NCBI GenBank assembly: GCA_016735415.1
Contig: JAERRP010000449.1
Span: 1-14,276, forward strand
DNA from: Desulfobacterales bacterium
GTDB lineage: Bacteria; Desulfobacterota; Desulfobacteria; Desulfobacterales; UBA5852
Length of the DNA: 14,276 bases
Reading direction: 5' to 3'
The notes under the pieces were generated by a model that had not been told where the DNA came from, ran no database searches, and saw only the letters and a list, made by a program, of their open reading frames with translations. Position numbers and translations under genes: made by a program. Positions 13,509 through 14,276 of the stretch are shown here, one piece after another (the first letter of the stretch is position 1; each line of letters starts with the position of its first letter).

Positions 13509-14276
13509 TTAACGCACCGCCATCTCCTGATTGAGCATGCCGGTAATGGACATGTGTTGCGGATTGCAGTAACGACATGGTTTGAATCGATTGTTCAAAG
13601 CCTCGGCAAAAGATCCGAACATAACGATATTTTCTTTGTTGATGAGCCGAATCCATTTGCATTCCGACCGATGGAAGATGTCGGAATTCCGGTTGGCCAG
13701 ATACTGACCGTTGTGCGCCGGGGCCTTGTCGCTCGCCTCCGGCAGCAGAACCTCTTCCGGTCGATGTCCGCCTTTAAGCAGCAAGCGGGCGAAAAGGTCG
13801 TAGGATGCCGCCGTCAGGTCCCCGGGCACCCGTGGTCCATTCGACAGGCCGACGACCGGCAGGGACATGCGGCTTAAGAATTTTATCAGACCATCAAAAC
13901 TGCGACCCAGGTCGACCTTGGTAACGACGATGGCGGAGGGGGCCAGATCGTCGCTCACAGCGGCAGTCAGGTGCATGTTCTCTTCCCGGGTGTCCGCGCC
14001 GACCACCAGCCACACCTTGAGTTGCGCGGTCGCACGCAGAAGTTCTTCAAATACGGAGGGACGTGTGGTCTTGCCGGCACCGATGGCCGGGGTATCCACG
14101 AGCACCACATCGCATTGATCGAGGCGTTCCAGGGCCATTTTCATGGCTTTGCCTGTATGTGGAATTTCCAGGGGTAATTCCAGAATATCGCCATAAATCC
14201 GCAACTGCGCTTCCGCACCAATCTTTTCGTGGTCCAGCGAGATCAACCCACCCCGCCTGCCCTCATCATGCTGCAT
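13509..14276 (-). CDS. flhF: FlhF, SRP-family GTPase (3' part), with C-terminal zinc-ribbon-like extension
   Basis: Partial gene: the 5' end, including the N-terminal B domain and P-loop, lies beyond the window, so the ATG at the edge is probably an internal Met. FlhF is an SRP-type GTPase that marks the (usually polar) site of flagellar assembly at the inner membrane. In visible numbering, residues 12-35 match the SRP-GTPase stretch after G1 (SLDHEKIGAEAQL). G4 is TKVD at 119-122, and the G5-like NGPRVPGDL is at 146-154. The G3 motif reads DTPAIG at 61-66 instead of the usual DTAGR, and the usual D-x-x-R of G2 is D-x-x-K, so the switch motifs are degenerate. The GTPase fold should end near residue 170, but the protein continues to 255 with an Ada/MTAD-like module (191-240; H202, C206, C234, C237). 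It lies 49 bp upstream of flhG, the usual partner order. FlhF identity is well supported by motifs and context; the extension's role is unknown. Confidence 0.88.
   Translation of the reverse strand: MQHDEGRRGGLISLDHEKIGAEAQLRIYGDILELPLEIPHTGKAMKMALERLDQCDVVLVDTPAIGAGKTTRPSVFEELLRATAQLKVWLVVGADTREENMHLTAAVSDDLAPSAIVVTKVDLGRSFDGLIKFLSRMSLPVVGLSNGPRVPGDLTAASYDLFARLLLKGGHRPEEVLLPEASDKAPAHNGQYLANRNSDIFHRSECKWIRLINKENIVMFGSFAEALNNRFKPCRYCNPQHMSITGMLNQEMAVR
13557..13706 (-). other. Ada/MTAD-like metal-binding module at the FlhF C-terminus
   Basis: This domain lies inside flhF, at visible residues 191-240. It begins with QYLANRNSDIFHRSECKW and ends with RFKPCRYCNP. The H-x3-C pair (H202, C206) and C-x2-C pair (C234, C237), the flanking aromatic residues and the spacing of about 27 residues resemble small zinc-binding modules related to the Ada metal-binding fold, in which four ligands hold one Zn ion. 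It is in frame with the GTPase domain and no stop intervenes. Family assignment is from memory of the pattern; no profile search was run. Confidence 0.65.

Overview
The window is a single-direction flagellar gene cluster. Every gene I can support lies on the minus strand, so transcription runs from high to low coordinates. Genes for the periplasmic P-ring (flgI) and outer-membrane L-ring (flgH) show a diderm (Gram-negative) bacterium. The flhF-flhG pair points to polar or number-controlled flagella. GC content is moderately high. Gene order and protein style suggest a Desulfobacterota (deltaproteobacterial) organism, perhaps Desulfobacteraceae/Desulfosarcinaceae-like; this taxonomic call is inference from memory, with no search run.

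Layout, in transcription order. (1) 14276-10874, regulatory and positioning block: the 3' part of flhF (its 5' end is outside the window), flhG, fliA (sigma-28), an 85-codon basic/charged hypothetical ORF, and a membrane-anchored DUF2802/SwrB-like protein. (2) 10873-10583, a 291-bp intergenic region with a well-spaced sigma-54-type -24/-12 element just upstream of flgF. (3) 10582-5701, distal rod and ring operon: flgF, flgG, flgA, flgH, flgI, and a flgJ that has only the rod-binding part. (4) 5700-5535, intergenic region with a sigma-28-type promoter (TAAA-N16-GCCGATAA) and a leader hairpin. (5) 5534-837, late operon: flgM, flgN, cheD, an HDOD-domain gene, flgK, flgL. (6) 832-114, a secreted protein with three internal repeats and a short four-cysteine protein, probably at the tail of the late operon.

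The parts fit a transcriptional hierarchy. The middle rod/ring genes look sigma-54 driven. FliA, encoded upstream, would drive flgM (its own anti-sigma factor) and the hook-filament junction genes flgK/flgL with their chaperone FlgN. CheD and the HDOD protein sit inside that late operon.

The most unusual features are these: an FlhF with a degenerate G3 GTPase motif and an extra C-terminal H/C-x2-C metal-binding module resembling the Ada/MTAD zinc fold; a partner FlhG with no visible N-terminal DQAxxLR activator motif; cheD-HDOD inserted between flgN and flgK; and two poorly characterised small proteins after flgL, where csrA/fliW often sit. I saw no mobile element, CRISPR, tRNA or rRNA.
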